DNA of 64,000 nucleotides from Clostridiales bacterium (lineage in GTDB: Bacteria; Bacillota; Clostridia; Oscillospirales; Oscillospiraceae): the NCBI GenBank assembly GCA_902363045.1, contig CABIYX010000012.1, positions 1 through 64,000 on the forward strand, read 5' to 3'. Numbering within the stretch: the first letter of the stretch is position 1; each line of letters begins with the position of its first letter. A program made the translations under genes and the position numbers. This document shows, in pieces, positions 8,151-17,441 of the stretch. The notes under the pieces were generated by a model that saw only the letters and a program-made list of their open reading frames with translations, ran no database searches and was not told where the DNA came from.

Positions 8151-9071
8151 TTATTCCTCGCCGCCCATCAGCAGATACATGACCGCCTTTTGGGCATGGA
8201 GACGGTTCTCCGCCTCGTCAAAAATCTCTTCCGCGTGCTCCTCGAACACATCCGCGGTGATCTCCTCCCCCCGGTGGGCGGGGAGGCAGTGCTGCACCAT
8301 GCAGCCGGGGTTGGTGCCCGCCATCAGCTCCCGGTTGATCTGATAGCCGGCAAAGGCCTGCTCCCGGACCGCCTTTTCTTCCTCCTGGCCCATGGAGGCC
8401 CACACGTCGGTGAACACCACGTCAGCGCCCACAGCGGCCTGCCTGGGATCCCGGCAGAGAGTAAAGCGGAAGCTGGGGTCGCTCTTGGCAAAGGCCAGCA
8501 CGTCGGGGTGGGGCTCATAGCCCTCGGGGCAGGCCACAGCCACCTCCATCCCCACCTTCAGGCCGCCCACGATGAGGGAGTTGGCCATGTTGTTGCCGTC
8601 GCCGATGTAGCACATCTTCAGCCCCTCCAGCACCGCCTTGTGCTCCCGGACCGTCATCAGGTCGGCCAGCACCTGGCAGGGGTGGCAGAAATCCGTCAGG
8701 CCGTTGATCACCGGGATGTTGGCGTGGGCCGCCAGGGTCTCCACCTCCTCCTGGGCAAAGGTGCGGATCATAATACCGTCGCAGTACCGCAGCAACACCC
8801 GGGCGGTGTCCTCCACCGGCTCGCCCCGGCCGATCTGGCTCTCCTTGCTGGAGAGGAACAGGGCGTGGCCGCCCAGCTGATACATTCCGGTCTCAAAGGA
8901 GACGCGGGTGCGGGTGGAATTTTTCTCGAAGATCATAGCCAGGGTCTTGCCCTTCAGCTTATCATGGGCAATACCGTGCTTCTGGCTGAATTTCAGCTGG
9001 TCCGCGGTATTCAGGATCTTCAAAATATCCTCTTTGGACAGGTCAAGCAGCTTCAGCAGGTCTTTTTTCAT
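8151..9071 (-). CDS. argF: Ornithine carbamoyltransferase
   Basis: Forms citrulline from ornithine and carbamoyl phosphate, the sixth step of arginine synthesis. It has 306 residues. The carbamoyl-phosphate loop is STRTR (about 52-56), followed by HPCQVLADLMT and the C-terminal HCLPAHRGEEI ornithine-binding loop. It lies 19 bases downstream of argB and is the last gene of the cluster before a terminator, so the biosynthetic form is more likely than the catabolic one. Confidence 0.95.
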   Translation of the reverse strand: MKKDLLKLLDLSKEDILKILNTADQLKFSQKHGIAHDKLKGKTLAMIFEKNSTRTRVSFETGMYQLGGHALFLSSKESQIGRGEPVEDTARVLLRYCDGIMIRTFAQEEVETLAAHANIPVINGLTDFCHPCQVLADLMTVREHKAVLEGLKMCYIGDGNNMANSLIVGGLKVGMEVAVACPEGYEPHPDVLAFAKSDPSFRFTLCRDPRQAAVGADVVFTDVWASMGQEEEKAVREQAFAGYQINRELMAGTNPGCMVQHCLPAHRGEEITADVFEEHAEEIFDEAENRLHAQKAVMYLLMGGEE

Positions 9072-9090
9072 CTGAGATCACCTTTTCCTC

Positions 9091-9939
9091 TTAATGGGTC
9101 AGCATCGTACCGATACCCTCGTCGGACAGCAGCTCCAACAGGATGGCGTGGGGCACGCTCCCGTCCAGCAAAGTGGCGGACCGTACGCCGGAGCGCACCG
9201 CCTCCACGCTGCAATTCGCCTTCAGCGCCATCTCCGGCGGGATCACGCCGCTGCGGATCATGGCGGGGACCTGGGACAGCTCCAGCTCCGGGATGGGGGC
9301 CTCGGGGGCTGCGGGATCCCGCAGGAGCTTGGTGCTCTCCACCAGGTGGATCAGCTTCTCCGCCTTCAGGGCCACCGCCAGCCGGGCGGCGGTGAGGTTG
9401 GCGCTGACGCTGTACACCACCTCGCCGCCGTCCGCTCCCTGGGCCACCGCGGCCACGACAGGGGTGTAATCCTGGGCCAGGAAGGTCTCCAGGATGGCGC
9501 TGTCCACCCGGACCAGCTCGCCGGTGCAGCCTTCAGCCGCCCGGGCGGTCATCAGGCCGCCGTCAATGCCGCACAGGCCGATGGACTTGGAGCCCAGCTT
9601 GTTCAGGGTGGCCACCAGGCTCTTGTTCACCTTGCCGCACAGGACCTCCTGAAGGATCTCCATGGCCTCCGGCCCGATCTGATAGACCCCCTCCTTCTGG
9701 ACCAGCTCCCGGCCGGACTGGGCCAGGGCCTGCTTCACCTCAGGGCCGATGCCGTGGACCAGCACCACCTTGATACCTACCAGACGGAGCATGGTAATAT
9801 CTGTGGCAATCGCATCCCGCAGCTCCGCGTCCATAGCTACGCCGCCGCAGTTGACCACCACGATCTTCCCGTTGTAGCGCTGGATATAGGGCAGCGCCTC
9901 TGTTAAGATCTTCGCGCGATCCAGATGGGTATTGGACAT
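9091..9939 (-). CDS. argB: Acetylglutamate kinase
   Basis: Phosphorylates N-acetylglutamate, the second step of arginine synthesis. The 282-residue amino acid kinase fold has NGKIVVVNCGGVAM at the N terminus (the usual lysine-glycine loop appears as VVNCGGVAM), VLVHGIGPEV (usually HGGGP; the second glycine is Ile here) and GLCGIDGGLMTA. The IPPEMALKANCSVEAVRSGV segment corresponds to the regulatory C-terminal lobe. It lies 18 bases after argC and 19 before argF. The altered HGIGP and NCGG loops are unusual, though the context makes the assignment secure. Confidence 0.9.
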   Translation of the reverse strand: MSNTHLDRAKILTEALPYIQRYNGKIVVVNCGGVAMDAELRDAIATDITMLRLVGIKVVLVHGIGPEVKQALAQSGRELVQKEGVYQIGPEAMEILQEVLCGKVNKSLVATLNKLGSKSIGLCGIDGGLMTARAAEGCTGELVRVDSAILETFLAQDYTPVVAAVAQGADGGEVVYSVSANLTAARLAVALKAEKLIHLVESTKLLRDPAAPEAPIPELELSQVPAMIRSGVIPPEMALKANCSVEAVRSGVRSATLLDGSVPHAILLELLSDEGIGTMLTH

Positions 9940-9957
9940 TGTGTATTCTCCTCCTGC

Positions 9958-10920
9958 TCAGGGTCTTTCCGGTCCGCTCAGGTCCAGTCCCTCCGTCTCC
10001 GGAAAGCCCAGCATCAAATTCAGATTCTGTACCGCCGCCGCGGCCACGCCCTTGCCCAGATTGTCAAACCGGGCGGTGAGCAGGGTCTGCTCTCCATGGC
10101 CGCATACGGTGATCTCCAGCCGGTCTGTCCCGGCGAAGGCGTTGGAAGCCAGCCGGGGACCGTTTTTTCCAAAGGGGGCCACAGTCACCAGGGCCTGCCC
10201 CTCATAGTAGGACGCCATCATCTCGCACACGTCCTCCGCCGTGGGATGTCCCCGGAGCAGACGGTTCTGAAGGGGGACAGACGTGGACATCCCGCTGTAC
10301 ATATCGCTTAAAATCGGGGTAAACACCGGGGGGTGGTCCAGACCGGCGATGTGCTGCATCTCGTTCAGGTGGCTGTGGTCCAGCCCCAGGGCGTACAGGC
10401 TGGGGGCCGCAAGAGCCGGATCCCGGTCCGGGTCCTGAAATTCGGCGATCATCTCTTTTCCCCCGCCGGAGTAGCCCGTGATGGAAAAGCAGGTCACCGG
10501 GTAGTCCGGAGGCAGTACCCCCAGCTTCACCAGCGGGGCCGCGATGGAGAGGAAGCCGGACGCGTGGCATCCCGGATTGGCCACCCGCTTGGAAAAGCGG
10601 ATCCGCTGGCGCTGGCCGGGGAGCAGCTCAGGAAAGCCGTACACCCAGCCCTCTGTGGTCCGGTGGGCCGGAGATGCGTCCAGCAGACGGGTCCCGGGGT
10701 TCTCCACCAGGGCGGGGGTCTCCCGTGCGGTCTCGCTGGGGAGGCAGAGCAGCGCCAGATCCGCCATATTCAGCAGCTTCTTCCGCTCCTCCACATCCCG
10801 GCGCTTCTCCGGGTCGATGCGCAGCAGCTCCAGGTCATCCCGCCGGGACAGCATGGAAGCGATCTTCGCCCCCACCACGCCGCCTTTTCCATCAATAAAG
10901 ATCTTCGGTTTTCCCGCCAT
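9958..10920 (-). CDS. argC: N-acetyl-gamma-glutamyl-phosphate reductase (type 2)
   Basis: Reduces N-acetylglutamyl phosphate to the semialdehyde with NADPH, the third step of arginine synthesis. The 320-residue length and the FIDGKGGVVGAKI start fit the shorter type 2 family. The active-site cysteine is in VANPGCHASG (about 114), and the conserved GLDHSHLNEMQHIAG and APFGKN segments are present. The ATG at 10920 follows an AAGGAC site; upstream in-frame sequence lacks family similarity and overlaps argH. It starts 160 bases downstream of argH, a longer gap than elsewhere in the cluster, with GC hairpins in it. Confidence 0.9.
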   Translation of the reverse strand: MAGKPKIFIDGKGGVVGAKIASMLSRRDDLELLRIDPEKRRDVEERKKLLNMADLALLCLPSETARETPALVENPGTRLLDASPAHRTTEGWVYGFPELLPGQRQRIRFSKRVANPGCHASGFLSIAAPLVKLGVLPPDYPVTCFSITGYSGGGKEMIAEFQDPDRDPALAAPSLYALGLDHSHLNEMQHIAGLDHPPVFTPILSDMYSGMSTSVPLQNRLLRGHPTAEDVCEMMASYYEGQALVTVAPFGKNGPRLASNAFAGTDRLEITVCGHGEQTLLTARFDNLGKGVAAAAVQNLNLMLGFPETEGLDLSGPERP

Positions 10921-11080
10921 CACAGATCCGTCCTTTGCTTCGATGTAAGAAGTCCGGACAGCCCGGCCTTCTCCACCCCCATTGTACCGCGTTTTCCCAC
11001 GATCCACAATGGGCAGGCCGGGATCTCTGCCGGCCCAGAACGCCCCGCCGTTGGCGGGGGAAACGAAAGTCTCCGGCGGC

Positions 11081-12463
11081 TTACCCCTTCCGCTCTGCCA
11101 CAAACGCTTCGATCTGCTCGACCTGCTCCATAACTGCAACCTTAGATGGGCCGCCGTAGACTTTTCTCCCATTGACGCAGTTTTTCAGGGCCATGGCTTC
11201 ATACACACCCTCGTCGAACAGCTCGGAGATGGCCCGGAAATCCCGGAGGGTCAGGGTATCCAGGGTCTCGTGGTTCTTGATGCACAGATTGACCAGCCGG
11301 CCCACGATCATATAGGCCTCCCGGAAGGGCATCCCCTTTTTCACCAGGTAATCGGCACAGTCGGTGGCGTTGATAAAGCCGCCCGCAGCCGCCCGCTCCA
11401 TGTTGTGCCGCCGGACGGACAGGGTGTTCACCATGGCGGCAAAGACAGGCAGGCACACCTCCACGGTGTCGATGGCGTCAAACAGGGCCTCCTTGTCCTC
11501 CTGCATATCCTTGTTATAGGCCAGAGGCAGCCCCTTCATCATGGTCAGCAGGGTGATGAGGTCGCCGTACACCCGGCCGGTCTTGCCCCGGACCAGCTCG
11601 GCCACATCGGGGTTCTTCTTCTGGGGCATGATGGAGGAGCCGGTGGAATAGGCGTCGTCCAGATCCACAAACTTGAACTCCCAGGAGCACCAGAGGATGA
11701 TCTCCTCCGAGAACCGGGACAGGTGCATCATCAAAATGGACAGGGCGGAGAGCAGTTCAATGGCGTAGTCCCGGTCGGAGACCGAGTCCATGGAGTTGTC
11801 GGTGGGCTTCCGGAAGCCCAGGGCCTTGGCCGTCTGGAACCGGTCCACCGGGTAGGTGGTGGTAGCCAGAGCTCCGGCTCCCAGGGGGCACTCGTCCAGC
11901 CGCTCCAGACAGTCCTCCAGACGGGTCACATCCCGCTTGAACATATTGGCGTAGGCCATCATGTAGTGTCCAAAGGTGGTGGGCTGGGCCCGCTGGAGGT
12001 GGGTGTAGCCCGGCATCACCGTGTCTGTATGCTCCCTGGCCTTCTCCGCCAGCACCTGCTCCAGGTCCAGGATCATAGAGATGATGACGGGGATCTCCTC
12101 CTTTACATACAGGCGGGTGTCCACCGCCACCTGGTCGTTCCGGGAGCGGGCGGTGTGCAGGCGCTTGCCCGCGTCCCCGATGCGCTGGGTGAGCAGGGTC
12201 TCGATGTTCATGTGGATGTCCTCGTTGTCCACGGAGAACTCAACCTTGTCCGCCTCAATGTCCGCCAGGATGGCCTTCAGGCCCTCCACGATCTGCTCCA
12301 CCTCATGCTCCTCAACGATTCCCTGCTTGCCCAGCATCTGGGCATGGGCGATGGATCCGGCGATGTCCTGCTTGTACAGCCGGGCGTCAAACTGGATGGA
12401 GGAGTTAAAATCATTGACCAATGTATCGGTCTCCTTTTGAAACCGGCCAGCCCATAATTTCAT
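11081..12463 (-). CDS. argH: Argininosuccinate lyase
   Basis: Cleaves argininosuccinate to arginine and fumarate. It has 460 residues of the fumarase/aspartase fold. The N-terminal KLWAGRFQ, the catalytic loop GSSIMPQKKNPDVAEL and the HTARSRNDQVAVDTRL segment are all present. It follows argG at a distance of about 110 bases containing a palindromic repeat, and precedes argC. The cluster order argG-argH-argC-argB-argF is unusual in placing the final two enzymes first. Confidence 0.96.
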   Translation of the reverse strand: MKLWAGRFQKETDTLVNDFNSSIQFDARLYKQDIAGSIAHAQMLGKQGIVEEHEVEQIVEGLKAILADIEADKVEFSVDNEDIHMNIETLLTQRIGDAGKRLHTARSRNDQVAVDTRLYVKEEIPVIISMILDLEQVLAEKAREHTDTVMPGYTHLQRAQPTTFGHYMMAYANMFKRDVTRLEDCLERLDECPLGAGALATTTYPVDRFQTAKALGFRKPTDNSMDSVSDRDYAIELLSALSILMMHLSRFSEEIILWCSWEFKFVDLDDAYSTGSSIMPQKKNPDVAELVRGKTGRVYGDLITLLTMMKGLPLAYNKDMQEDKEALFDAIDTVEVCLPVFAAMVNTLSVRRHNMERAAAGGFINATDCADYLVKKGMPFREAYMIVGRLVNLCIKNHETLDTLTLRDFRAISELFDEGVYEAMALKNCVNGRKVYGGPSKVAVMEQVEQIEAFVAERKG

Positions 12464-12497
12464 AGTGGTTCCTCTCCTGCTTTCATAAAATTTGGTA

Positions 12498-12518
12498 GGG
12501 CGGGGGCTTGCCCCCGCC
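12498..12518. repeat. REP-like GC palindrome between argG and argH
   Basis: GGGCGGGGGC-TTG-CCCCCGCC is a near-perfect GC palindrome with no T-run, inside an operon. It resembles the dispersed extragenic palindromes common in this bacterial group; only one copy is in the window. Confidence 0.4.
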
Positions 12519-12572
12519 GCTCTTAATTCGATACCAAGACTTGTGACGCTTCGTTCAGGTATCCCTGCTCTC

Positions 12573-13787
12573 TCAGAGCTTGCCCTGCTCCCTCAGAGCC
12601 TGCACCTTATCGGGAAGGCCCCACAGGTTGATGAAGCCCTGGGAGTCCTTCTGATCGTAGTCGCTCTCCTCGAAGGTGACCAGATTCTCGGAGTACAGGG
12701 TCTCAGGAGAGGTGATGGCGGCGGTGATGATGTTGCCCTTATAGAGCTTCAGCTTCACCGTGCCGGTAACGTGCTTCTGGGTGTCCACGGCGAAGGCGGT
12801 GAGGGCCTCCCGCAGGGGGGTGAACCACTTGCCGTTGTAGATCAGGTCGGCGAAGTCCACCGCCAGCTTGGTCTTCATGTGCTTGGTGTCCTTGTCGATG
12901 GTGATCTGCTCCAGCACCTCGTGGGCCCGGTAGAGGATGGTGCCGCCCGGAGTCTCATACACGCCCCGGTCCTTCATGCCCACCAGCCGGTTCTCCACGA
13001 TGTCCAGCAGGCCGACGCCGTTCTCTCCGCCCAGCTTGTTCAGCTTGCGGATGATGTCGCTGGCCTTCATCTTCTCCCCGTCAATGGCCACAGGCCAGCC
13101 CTTCTCAAAGTCCAGAGTGACATAAGTGGGAGCATCGGGGGCCATGGCGGGGGACACGCCCATCTCCAGGAAGCCGGGCTTGTCATACTGGGGCTCGTTG
13201 GCGGGGTCCTCCAGATCCAGGCCCTCGTGGGACAGATGCCACAGGTTCTTGTCCTTGGAGTAATTGGTCTCCCGGCTGATCTTCAGGGGGACATTGTGGG
13301 CCTCGGCATAGTCGATCTCCTCGTCCCGGCCCTTGATGTCCCACTCCCGCCAGGGGGCAATGATCTTCATCTCGGGGGCAAAGCGCTTGATGGCCAGCTC
13401 GAACCGCACCTGGTCGTTGCCCTTTCCGGTACAGCCGTGGCAGATGGCGTCAGCCCCCTCCTTCTTGGCGATCTCCACCAGCCGCTTGCCGATGATGGGC
13501 CGGGCGAAGGCGGTGCCCAGCAGATAGTCCTCGTACTTGGCCCCCATCATCATGGAGGGGATGATGACCTCATCCACCATCTCATCGGTCAGATCCTCGA
13601 TGTACAGCTTGGAAGCGCCGGTCTTGATGGCCTTCTCCTCCAGGCCATCAAGTTCGTCCCCCTGCCCCACGTCGGCGGAGACCGCGATGATCTCCGGGTT
13701 ATTGTAGTTCTCCTTCAGCCAGGGGATGATGATGGACGTATCCAGGCCGCCGGAATAGGCCAGCACAACTTTTTTGATTTCAGACAT
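12573..13787 (-). CDS. argG: Argininosuccinate synthase
   Basis: ATP-dependent condensation of citrulline with aspartate. The 404-residue protein has the N-type ATP-pyrophosphatase loop [10 protein letters not shown] at its N terminus, [14 protein letters not shown], and the citrulline-binding [18 protein letters not shown]. The ATG at 13787 follows GGAGGG by seven bases; an upstream in-frame ATG at 13817 has no such site. It is first in the arginine cluster, and AT-rich TGAAT repeats upstream may be ArgR sites. Confidence 0.96.
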   Translation of the reverse strand: MSEIKKVVLAYSGGLDTSIIIPWLKENYNNPEIIAVSADVGQGDELDGLEEKAIKTGASKLYIEDLTDEMVDEVIIPSMMMGAKYEDYLLGTAFARPIIGKRLVEIAKKEGADAICHGCTGKGNDQVRFELAIKRFAPEMKIIAPWREWDIKGRDEEIDYAEAHNVPLKISRETNYSKDKNLWHLSHEGLDLEDPANEPQYDKPGFLEMGVSPAMAPDAPTYVTLDFEKGWPVAIDGEKMKASDIIRKLNKLGGENGVGLLDIVENRLVGMKDRGVYETPGGTILYRAHEVLEQITIDKDTKHMKTKLAVDFADLIYNGKWFTPLREALTAFAVDTQKHVTGTVKLKLYKGNIITAAITSPETLYSENLVTFEESDYDQKDSQGFINLWGLPDKVQALREQGKL

Positions 13788-13928
13788 TTCGTTTCCCTCC
13801 AAAATTGGGCGGAACACCCGGTCACGGGGCCGCCGTGTTTTATTGGGGACAGTCTACCACTCTTTGGATGGGATTTCAAGAGCTGTTTTGCATAATTATA
13901 CTTATCGCTTTGGTTTTCTTCCGTAAAA

Positions 13929-13958
13929 TTTGAATAAATATGAATAAGATTTTGAATA
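13929..13958. promoter_or_regulatory. Possible ArgR operator repeats between argG and gltS
   Basis: Three TGAAT/ATTCA repeats (at 13931, 13941 and 13953) in an AT-rich stretch partly match the Bacillus ARG box (about 12 of 18 positions by eye). They lie about 30 bases upstream of a minus-strand TATAAT (13895-13900) that could drive argG. The rest of the 13,788-14,275 gap holds a plus-strand promoter at 14,097 and nothing else I recognise. Confidence 0.35.
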
Positions 13959-14096
13959 TTACAAAAATATATTCACCCCGTGCCCTCCGTGTCCGCTTTT
14001 CCGCCCCTTTTTTCAGTACGGAAGTAAATGTCAATTTCCGGGCAAACTATAACAGAATCTTTATATCAAGGATCAAAATCTTAACAGCGCAGATTC

Positions 14097-14124
14097 TTGT
14101 GTTCCTGTCGAACCATGGTATAAT
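14097..14124 (+). promoter_or_regulatory. Probable promoter of the GltS gene
   Basis: A perfect TATAAT at 14119-14124 is preceded 16 bases upstream by TTGTGT. The transcript would have a leader of about 145 bases. Confidence 0.5.
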
Positions 14125-14275
14125 CTACCGCGTCAGAAATTGGGGCATTTGGATGACGCCATGGAGTCCTTCCCTGCCCCGGCTCTGTCACCCCCATCCA
14201 CAGCGGCCGGGCGTGCAGCGCAGATGCGCCGCTGTACCAATGTGTGTGAAATCGTTGAAGGAGGTCATTTTTGAT

Positions 14276-15478
14276 ATGCTGGAAGTCAGCTTTGATGTGA
14301 TGCAAAGCGCCGCTCTGGCCGCCCTCGTGGCCATGGTGGGCCGCGCCGTTGTAAAACGGGTCAAATTTTTTCAGACCTATTGTATCCCCGGCGTGATCGT
14401 GGCCGGCCTGATGGTCAGCTTCATCCTCGGTGTCCTGCGGAGCGCCGGCCTGCTGTCCGTCCACTTTGAGGTCGCTGTTCTGAAGGAGTGGTTCATGGAC
14501 ATTTTCTTCACAGGGGTCGGTTTGACCGCATCCTGGGCCCTGATCAAAAAGGGCGGTAAGGTGTGCATCGGGATTACCATTACCACCATTGGACTGATCC
14601 TGGGGCAGGACATTCTGGGCGTGGCTCTGGCTGTTCTGCTGGGGATGCACCCCCTCCACGGCCTTGGTCTGGGCTCTCTGTCCCTGATGGGCGGCGTGGG
14701 CACCTCCAGTGCCATCGCCCCCTCCTATGAAGCGCTGGGTGCGGAAAATGCCGTAGTGCTGGCCGTTATGTGCGCCACCTTCGGCATGGTATTTGCCAGC
14801 CTGTGCGGCGGACCGGTGGCCCGGGCGCTGATCAAGCGCTACCATCTGCACGGAACGGTGCGGACGGACGAGTCTGAAACTGAAGCCGTTGTCCCGCTGA
14901 ACGGGAAGTCTCTCCTGAGCAGCGTATGTCTCATCATCGTATCCGCCGGGCTGGGCTCCTATATCGCCATTCTGGCCGGCAGAATCCCCTATATCGAATT
15001 TCCCTACTTCATCGGCTGTATGATTGGCGGCGTGATCGTCCGCAACATTTTGGACGCCGTCCATGTGAAGGTCCGGCCCGAGGAGTTGGACGCGTTCGGC
15101 GATCTGTGCCTCGAGATTTTTCTGGGCATGACCATGATGACCATTGATGTCACCAAGCTGGCAGGCGCATTCGGGCCCTTCGTGCTCATCTTTGCCGCCC
15201 AGGTTATCTTCACCTGTCTGTGGGCCTATTTCATCACCTTCCGCACCTGTGGCCGGAACTATGACGCGGCGGTGATCGCCGCGGGTCATATCGGTATGGG
15301 GCTGGGCAACGGACCCAACACCATGGCCAATGAAAAGGCCGTCATGGCGGAGCACGGCTTTTCCAACGTAGGCTGGGTCGTATATCCTCCCTTTGGCCTG
15401 CTGGTGCTGGATATTTTCAACCCCATCTTCTGCTCCGTGATTGCCGTGCCTCTGTGCCGCCTCTTTGGCCTCGCCTGA
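14276..15478 (+). CDS. gltS: Sodium/glutamate symporter (GltS family)
   Basis: A 400-residue inner-membrane protein, the same length as GltS of enteric bacteria, with about ten to twelve membrane segments arranged as two inverted repeats. The glycine-rich re-entrant loops are recognisable: GGVGTSSAIAPSYE in the first half and GHIGMGLGNGPNTMANEKAV in the second. The start at 14276 has GAAGGAGG about ten bases upstream; the long in-frame region before it is not protein-like. It stands alone. Glutamate is the arginine precursor, so the divergent placement next to argG is suggestive, but co-regulation is only inferred. Confidence 0.88.
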   Translation: MLEVSFDVMQSAALAALVAMVGRAVVKRVKFFQTYCIPGVIVAGLMVSFILGVLRSAGLLSVHFEVAVLKEWFMDIFFTGVGLTASWALIKKGGKVCIGITITTIGLILGQDILGVALAVLLGMHPLHGLGLGSLSLMGGVGTSSAIAPSYEALGAENAVVLAVMCATFGMVFASLCGGPVARALIKRYHLHGTVRTDESETEAVVPLNGKSLLSSVCLIIVSAGLGSYIAILAGRIPYIEFPYFIGCMIGGVIVRNILDAVHVKVRPEELDAFGDLCLEIFLGMTMMTIDVTKLAGAFGPFVLIFAAQVIFTCLWAYFITFRTCGRNYDAAVIAAGHIGMGLGNGPNTMANEKAVMAEHGFSNVGWVVYPPFGLLVLDIFNPIFCSVIAVPLCRLFGLA

Positions 15479-15600
15479 CAGAGAGCTGTTGCCACCACGT
15501 TCGCTTCCAAATCCCTCTCCAAACTACTGAAGGAGCGGAACTTTACAAAGCAGAACTTGAAAAACACTTCAGAGAACAAGCGAGTGTAAAACACAGCAGA

Positions 15601-15632
15601 GCGCCCCGGAGAAGTACCGCTTCTCCGGGGCG
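15601..15632 (+). terminator. Hairpin after gltS (first)
   Basis: Fourteen-base stem GCGCCCCGGAGAAG with its complement and a 5-base loop. No T-run follows directly. Confidence 0.5.
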
Positions 15633-15666
15633 CTGAGACTGTCACCCTCCATTTTTTAACGTACTC

Positions 15667-15718
15667 AACAGAGCGCCAGCTTGTCGAAACGGCTTTTTCG
15701 ACAAGCTGGCGCTCTGTT
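15667..15718. repeat. Long hairpin repeat between gltS and spoIIIAH
   Basis: A stem of about 22 bp (AACAGAGCGCCAGCTTGTCG with its complement) around a short loop lies between two convergent genes. It can terminate both, and its length and symmetry resemble dispersed palindromic elements of this group. Confidence 0.55.
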
Positions 15719-15736
15719 ATTTCCGGCCCGCCGGTC

Positions 15737-16342
15737 TCACTCCTCCACCGCGATGATCTTCACCTGGTCCGCTGAGAAGCCCGCCGTCTGGTTGACTACG
15801 TCCACGATCCGCGCCGTGTCCGCGTCGGTCAGACCGCCCTCCGGAGCGGCCACCGCCAGACTGAGGGCGTTCTCCCCAATGAAGGCCACGCAGTCGGTAT
15901 AGCCCTTGGCAATGACCAGATTTTCGATCTGGGCCTCCGTCACTGTGTAGTCCGCCATGGTCTGGATGCTGGCATTGGCCTCATCCTTCAGGGTCTGGTC
16001 CGCCGACTCCTTCCCGGCGGCCTCCTGGAGCAGGGCAAGGGCGCTGTCCCGGGACTGCTGGCGGTTGAGGCGTGCGGTGTCAAAATAGCTCCCGCCCGCA
16101 GAGGCCGTCCCGCCGCCGTCGCTCTGCTCCGTCTGGCCGCTCCCGTCCGGACCAGGGGCGGAGGAGCCGCCGCTCACCAGCGGATCCTCCTTCCCCACCA
16201 TGGCGGACTCCCCCAGGGTCTTGCCCACCTCCTGCTCATAGTTCCAGTTCAAATAGACCGCCGCACACACAAATACCGCGATGGCCGCCACCACCATATT
16301 TCGCTTCCACAGCTGAGGCAGGTTTTTTCCCTTCGTTTTCAT
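15737..16342 (-). CDS. spoIIIAH: Stage III sporulation protein AH
   Basis: Mother-cell protein that crosses the space between mother cell and forespore and binds forespore SpoIIQ, forming the channel needed for sigma-G activity. It has 201 residues: one membrane segment (about 15-34), a low-complexity Gly/Ser linker (about 55-95), then a C-terminal ring-building (YscJ/FliF-like) domain with ASIQTMADYTVTEAQIENLV and GYTDCVAFIG. The ATG at 16342 has GGGAGGAG seven bases upstream. It is the last gene of the complete spoIIIA operon. Confidence 0.92.
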   Translation of the reverse strand: MKTKGKNLPQLWKRNMVVAAIAVFVCAAVYLNWNYEQEVGKTLGESAMVGKEDPLVSGGSSAPGPDGSGQTEQSDGGGTASAGGSYFDTARLNRQQSRDSALALLQEAAGKESADQTLKDEANASIQTMADYTVTEAQIENLVIAKGYTDCVAFIGENALSLAVAAPEGGLTDADTARIVDVVNQTAGFSADQVKIIAVEE

Positions 16343-16434
16343 GCTGAACTCCTCCCATTCTTCCATTTTAACAATATTTTGTTCCACTTGGATCCTGTTT
16401 TCCTCCACTGCCGTCCCATCTGCCGCGGTCCTCC

Positions 16435-16947
16435 CTATGGATCGCCCTGGCAAACGGTGATACAGTCGCTGCCCAGCCCCGTCAGGGCGGACACCGCCCG
16501 GATCACCTGGAGCCGCACTCCCGGGTCATCCCCGCCGGCGCATACCACCAGCGCCCCCCGGAACTGAGGGGCCACGGTCTGGAGGGGGACCACCTCCTGG
16601 CTGCCTGAGCCACGCCCCAGGGTCACAGTAGAGACGCTGCGCTCCCCCCCTCCCCGGCTCTGGGTATCCTGGGCCAGGACCTGCCGGCTGCCGCTCTTCA
16701 GGGTCAGCATGACCTCCGTCTCCCCCGCCCCATGGATGTTGGACAGGGTGCGGGCCAGCTTCTCCTCCAGCTCCTCCAGCTGAAAGAACGTCTCCCGGTC
16801 CGTCTGCCTCTCCTCCGCCGCGGGCTGGGTCCCCCCTGTGGGGAGCAGCAGCAGGAGCGCCCCGACCGCGACCACCAGCAGCGCGTACCGGTAGCGCTCC
16901 AGGACCGCCTTCCACCGCTCCATTCCCTTGGGCCATGAGATCTTCAC
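16435..16947 (-). CDS. spoIIIAG: Stage III sporulation protein AG
   Basis: Ring-forming component of the SpoIIIA-SpoIIQ feeding-tube complex. It has 170 residues: a membrane segment at about 21-41, then an extracytoplasmic domain with LEEKLARTLSNIHGAGETEVMLTL and GALVVCAGGDDPGVRLQVIRAVSALTGL, both typical. The first codons overlap the end of spoIIIAF, indicating translational coupling. Confidence 0.9.
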   Translation of the reverse strand: MKISWPKGMERWKAVLERYRYALLVVAVGALLLLLPTGGTQPAAEERQTDRETFFQLEELEEKLARTLSNIHGAGETEVMLTLKSGSRQVLAQDTQSRGGGERSVSTVTLGRGSGSQEVVPLQTVAPQFRGALVVCAGGDDPGVRLQVIRAVSALTGLGSDCITVCQGDP

Positions 16948-17441
16948 GGCGACTCCTCCTCTGTTTCAAAGCTTTGATGTGTCTCCGGGATCCCCAGCCC
17001 GGTCCGGATCTCCCGGGACAGGGCCTCCCGCTGTGACGGGGTCAGCGTTCCCCGGACCGTGACCCGGTCCGGGAGCCAGTTCTCCCCTCCTTCTCCGGCG
17101 CAGGTCACCCGCGCCGTACATACCGCCCCCAGCTCCGCCGCCTTGTCCGCAATATATGCGGCGCAGGACTGCTCTATGACGGCGCACGCCGTCTCCGCCC
17201 GGGTCTGCTCCAGCTCCTGCCGCTGTACCGCCATGACCTGTCCATACTCCTCCAGCCACGCCTCCGGCTCCATGGGCTCCAGCCGGAGCACCGGCCCCAG
17301 CACCGCCGCCAGCACCGCCAGCCCACAGGCCAGCCGCCCTACCCGCCGTACCGGTCCGTCCGGCATCAGGCTGTTGGCCAGGGCGCACAGGATGGCCGCC
17401 GCCGTCACCCCGGTCAGCCAGTTCCCCACCAGATCCATCAT
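16944..17441 (-). CDS. spoIIIAF: Stage III sporulation protein AF
   Basis: A 165-residue protein with two N-terminal membrane segments (GNWLTGVTAAAILCALA and LACGLAVLAAVLGPVL) followed by a ring-building soluble domain outside the mother-cell membrane. It overlaps spoIIIAE at its start and spoIIIAG at its end by four bases each, as in other spoIIIA operons. Confidence 0.88.
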   Translation of the reverse strand: MMDLVGNWLTGVTAAAILCALANSLMPDGPVRRVGRLACGLAVLAAVLGPVLRLEPMEPEAWLEEYGQVMAVQRQELEQTRAETACAVIEQSCAAYIADKAAELGAVCTARVTCAGEGGENWLPDRVTVRGTLTPSQREALSREIRTGLGIPETHQSFETEEESP

